A DNA stretch of 64,000 nucleotides, from assembly GCA_037954235.1 (NCBI GenBank), contig JBBMOA010000010.1:26301529-26365528 (forward strand), read 5' to 3'. The translations under genes were made by a program, and so were the position numbers. This DNA comes from Aulostomus chinensis. Its lineage: Eukaryota; Chordata; Actinopteri; Syngnathiformes; Aulostomidae. Below, piece after piece: positions 62,160 through 64,000 of this stretch. Position 1 is the first letter of the stretch, and every line of letters starts with the position of its first letter. The notes beneath the pieces were generated by a model. The model made no database searches. It was not told the DNA's origin and was given only the letters and a program-made list of their open reading frames with translations.

Positions 62160-62480
62160 AACCTGAACGTTTACCTCCACCAAGAAGGTCCTGTTTTTAG
62201 TGTCTGTCTGTCTTTCTGAGGGGAAGATTTCACAGAGATATATGGCCGGTTACCACCACATTTGTGAGGTTGTAGTATATGGTCCGAGGAAGAACCCATT
62301 ACATTTTTGGGGGTGGATTTGTCATAGCGCCGCCTGATGGCAACAGGAAATGACATGTTTTTACACTTTGACGCATAGCAGAGTCTCCAGGTCCAACTCA
62401 GATTTGGTCCGAAATTTGATGAAAGAGCCGCAGAACACTGACAGCTTTGAAAGGTTTGGGGAACAAAAATCTCCAGGACT
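62160..62480 (+). repeat. Probable teleost interspersed repeat fragment
   Basis: The text 'acctccaccaagaaggtcct', 'tgtctgtctgtctttctga', 'cacatttgtgaggttgtagt', 'agaacccattacatttttgg', 'gcgccgcctgatggcaacag' and 'gaaatttgatgaaagagccg' follows a repeat common in fish genomes in which a 'gcctccgccaaggaggt'-type opening is followed by 'cccattaaattttgg'-type text. Ends and class are uncertain. Confidence 0.5.
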
Positions 62481-63479
62481 TGTGATCAATGTGTCATGCA
62501 GATACAACAATTAACAAGTGGCAGCCTACATTTAGCAGCAGCAGGAAATACATAGTGCAAGCGTCAGGCGTTATTCAGAACACACATTTGTTGGTGCAGT
62601 GGATGGTGTTTTGATTTCGGGATTCAGATTTATTCATTTATTTATGTCAGTAAAGGCAAAAATGCTGACGTACCGACAATACTGTGGGGTTCTGTGAATA
62701 TGTACGACAGGTGGCTGCAGCTCCTGCAGAGATGCTCTTCATACACACGTGTTTTCTTCATCGATGATGTTTTATTCTGCCGTTTAAGTAGCGGATATTT
62801 CTGTGGCGTAATATCGCACCTGCTGTGATGTCGGCTGTGTGTGACAGAGACAGCAGCTGTAGATCAAAGTGAATGACATAAGACTCGCTTTAAATAATAG
62901 AAAAAAAATAAAATAAACATATGTGGCAGTCAGTATGAGTTAATACTGTGGTGAACTACCAGAAATAAATCAAACAATTCTCTGTATCCCCTTTAAATGA
63001 AGAGAATTTCTATTCACTTAAACCCAGTCGGATATTTTATTTGCATTTGATATTCAGCAGTTGTTTATCAAATGACTAATAGTGAACACTGTTGACACTG
63101 TGTGCAATTTATATCAATATTTTTCAGTAAAACCGAGACATTAAAATAAAACACAGTGAGATATCTGTGTAAAATACATCACTCCAGCTCTTGTTGCATA
63201 CTTAACCCAGGGGAGAGTCGCTGCCAGTCATTTTCAGTTTGAAGTGTAATGAACTGCCACCAATCTTTCCTCTACAGTTTCTACTATTACATTCAAATCT
63301 GGCATCAAGAAGCTCACGCTGCTGCTGCAGTCGGTGGTTAGTCTCTCTCCTCCCCATATGCCAATAAATCATGAAAGGTTTTTGTAATATTTTTTTCCCG
63401 CTAGCAGTGTAAAGCCCCATGTGTATCATGTCTGAGTGCTGCAAGGGTGGGAAAGAGTAGCTTTTCTCATTTCCTCTGA
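62481..63479. other. Non-coding stretch, nothing recognised
   Basis: AT-rich sequence without recognised repeats, exons or RNA genes. Confidence 0.5.
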
Positions 63480-64000
63480 CTGTTTTGGAACTGAATCACA
63501 TTAGCACAGTGACAGGGAGTATGACTAGACCATAAAACATCCCGCTTTGCCTCTGTCCAAATGAGAGATGTGTCTACTCAACACTGCAGGTGCTTGCAGG
63601 AGCTGAATGATGCAATGAGAATATTGAAAATTACTCTCACTGGCGCTTCCTTTTAGGACAGCCTCAGTGCTGCATCTCACTCTTGGGTGGTTCATATTTA
63701 CCAGTTTATCTGATTTAAAACCATCATTACTGCATCGTGCACTTGCTGTTTTATGGGGGTCTGACTATCAAGCTGCTGTGTGTGGACTCTTTGGGATGGA
63801 AGACACAAGGCGAGCAGACCTGGGCAGTGCCAGTTGTGGGTAACAGGCCAAGATGTGTCAGGGGAGCAGACTATCGGCGATGAAAATCCATGCTATCCTG
63901 ACGGCTACAATTAGTGTCAGCTGGGGTATTGAGTCTTTAAAAAGGACTCCTGGCCTTTTGGCTCCCAGCCTGTCTGGCTATAGATGTCTCTAATGAGTCA
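63480..64000. promoter_or_regulatory. Candidate conserved non-coding block running to the window end
   Basis: More than 500 bases of complex sequence free of simple repeats, with words such as 'tatttaccagtttatctgat' near 63697, 'aaaaccatcattactgcatc' near 63717, 'ctacaattagtgtcagctgg' near 63905 and 'tagatgtctctaatgagtca' at the end. The sequence does not read as coding in any frame. It may continue beyond the window. Confidence 0.27.

Noticed and set aside
62326..62344. CTCF-like word in 'agcgccgcctgatggc'
   Set aside because: It lies in a common interspersed repeat and departs from the core at important positions.
1..64000. Bacterial or phage-type system, CRISPR array, toxin module or integrated virus
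   Set aside because: No compact gene arrangement, ribosome-binding sites, spaced direct repeats or viral protein motifs were seen. The whole window reads as fish nuclear DNA.

Overview
This window is vertebrate nuclear DNA, almost certainly from a teleost fish, and is nearly all non-coding. The evidence is: very short random open frames throughout, many long (GT)n microsatellites, tRNA-derived SINEs whose 3' half resembles fish LINE tails, fish-type L2-like fragments, a decayed IS630/Tc1-type transposase, and one spliced-looking first exon with a vertebrate GT donor. There are no operons, phage genes, CRISPR arrays or compact gene clusters, and most open frames of 60-130 codons are chance.

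Layout. 1-17.4 kb: non-coding, with a SINE that keeps its target-site duplication (551-835), degenerate LINE-type fragments (about 7.95-8.15 and 10.93-11.15 kb), other old repeats, and a candidate regulatory block with an octamer and homeodomain sites (2.62-3.06 kb). 17.46-18.65 kb: a CpG-richer segment holding the only coding exon I can support (17578-17653). It encodes a 25-residue signal-peptide-like N terminus, ends in phase 1 and is followed by a consensus donor. 18.7-64 kb: no second exon recognised. This looks like a very long first intron, or a gene desert, with interspersed repeats, microsatellites and several stretches that read like conserved non-coding elements.

The most distinctive features are a 31-bp minisatellite of 21 units (53708-54358) that is open in all three forward frames, and fourteen poly-G/poly-C runs of 11-24 bases, thirteen of them beyond 25 kb. 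Other points are a CTCF-like site at 24373-24392, a 13-bp homeodomain-like motif repeated exactly 42 bp apart near 44.25 kb, and a transposase relic with compensating frameshifts near 50.8 kb.

The single exon suggests a secreted or surface protein. Phase-1 signal-peptide exons followed by huge first introns are typical of immunoglobulin-superfamily adhesion molecules such as the IgLONs (LSAMP/NTM/OPCML/NEGR1), but this is inference and I give no symbol. I found no convincing undescribed biological system. Conserved-element calls rest on sequence texture alone and would need alignment to other fish.
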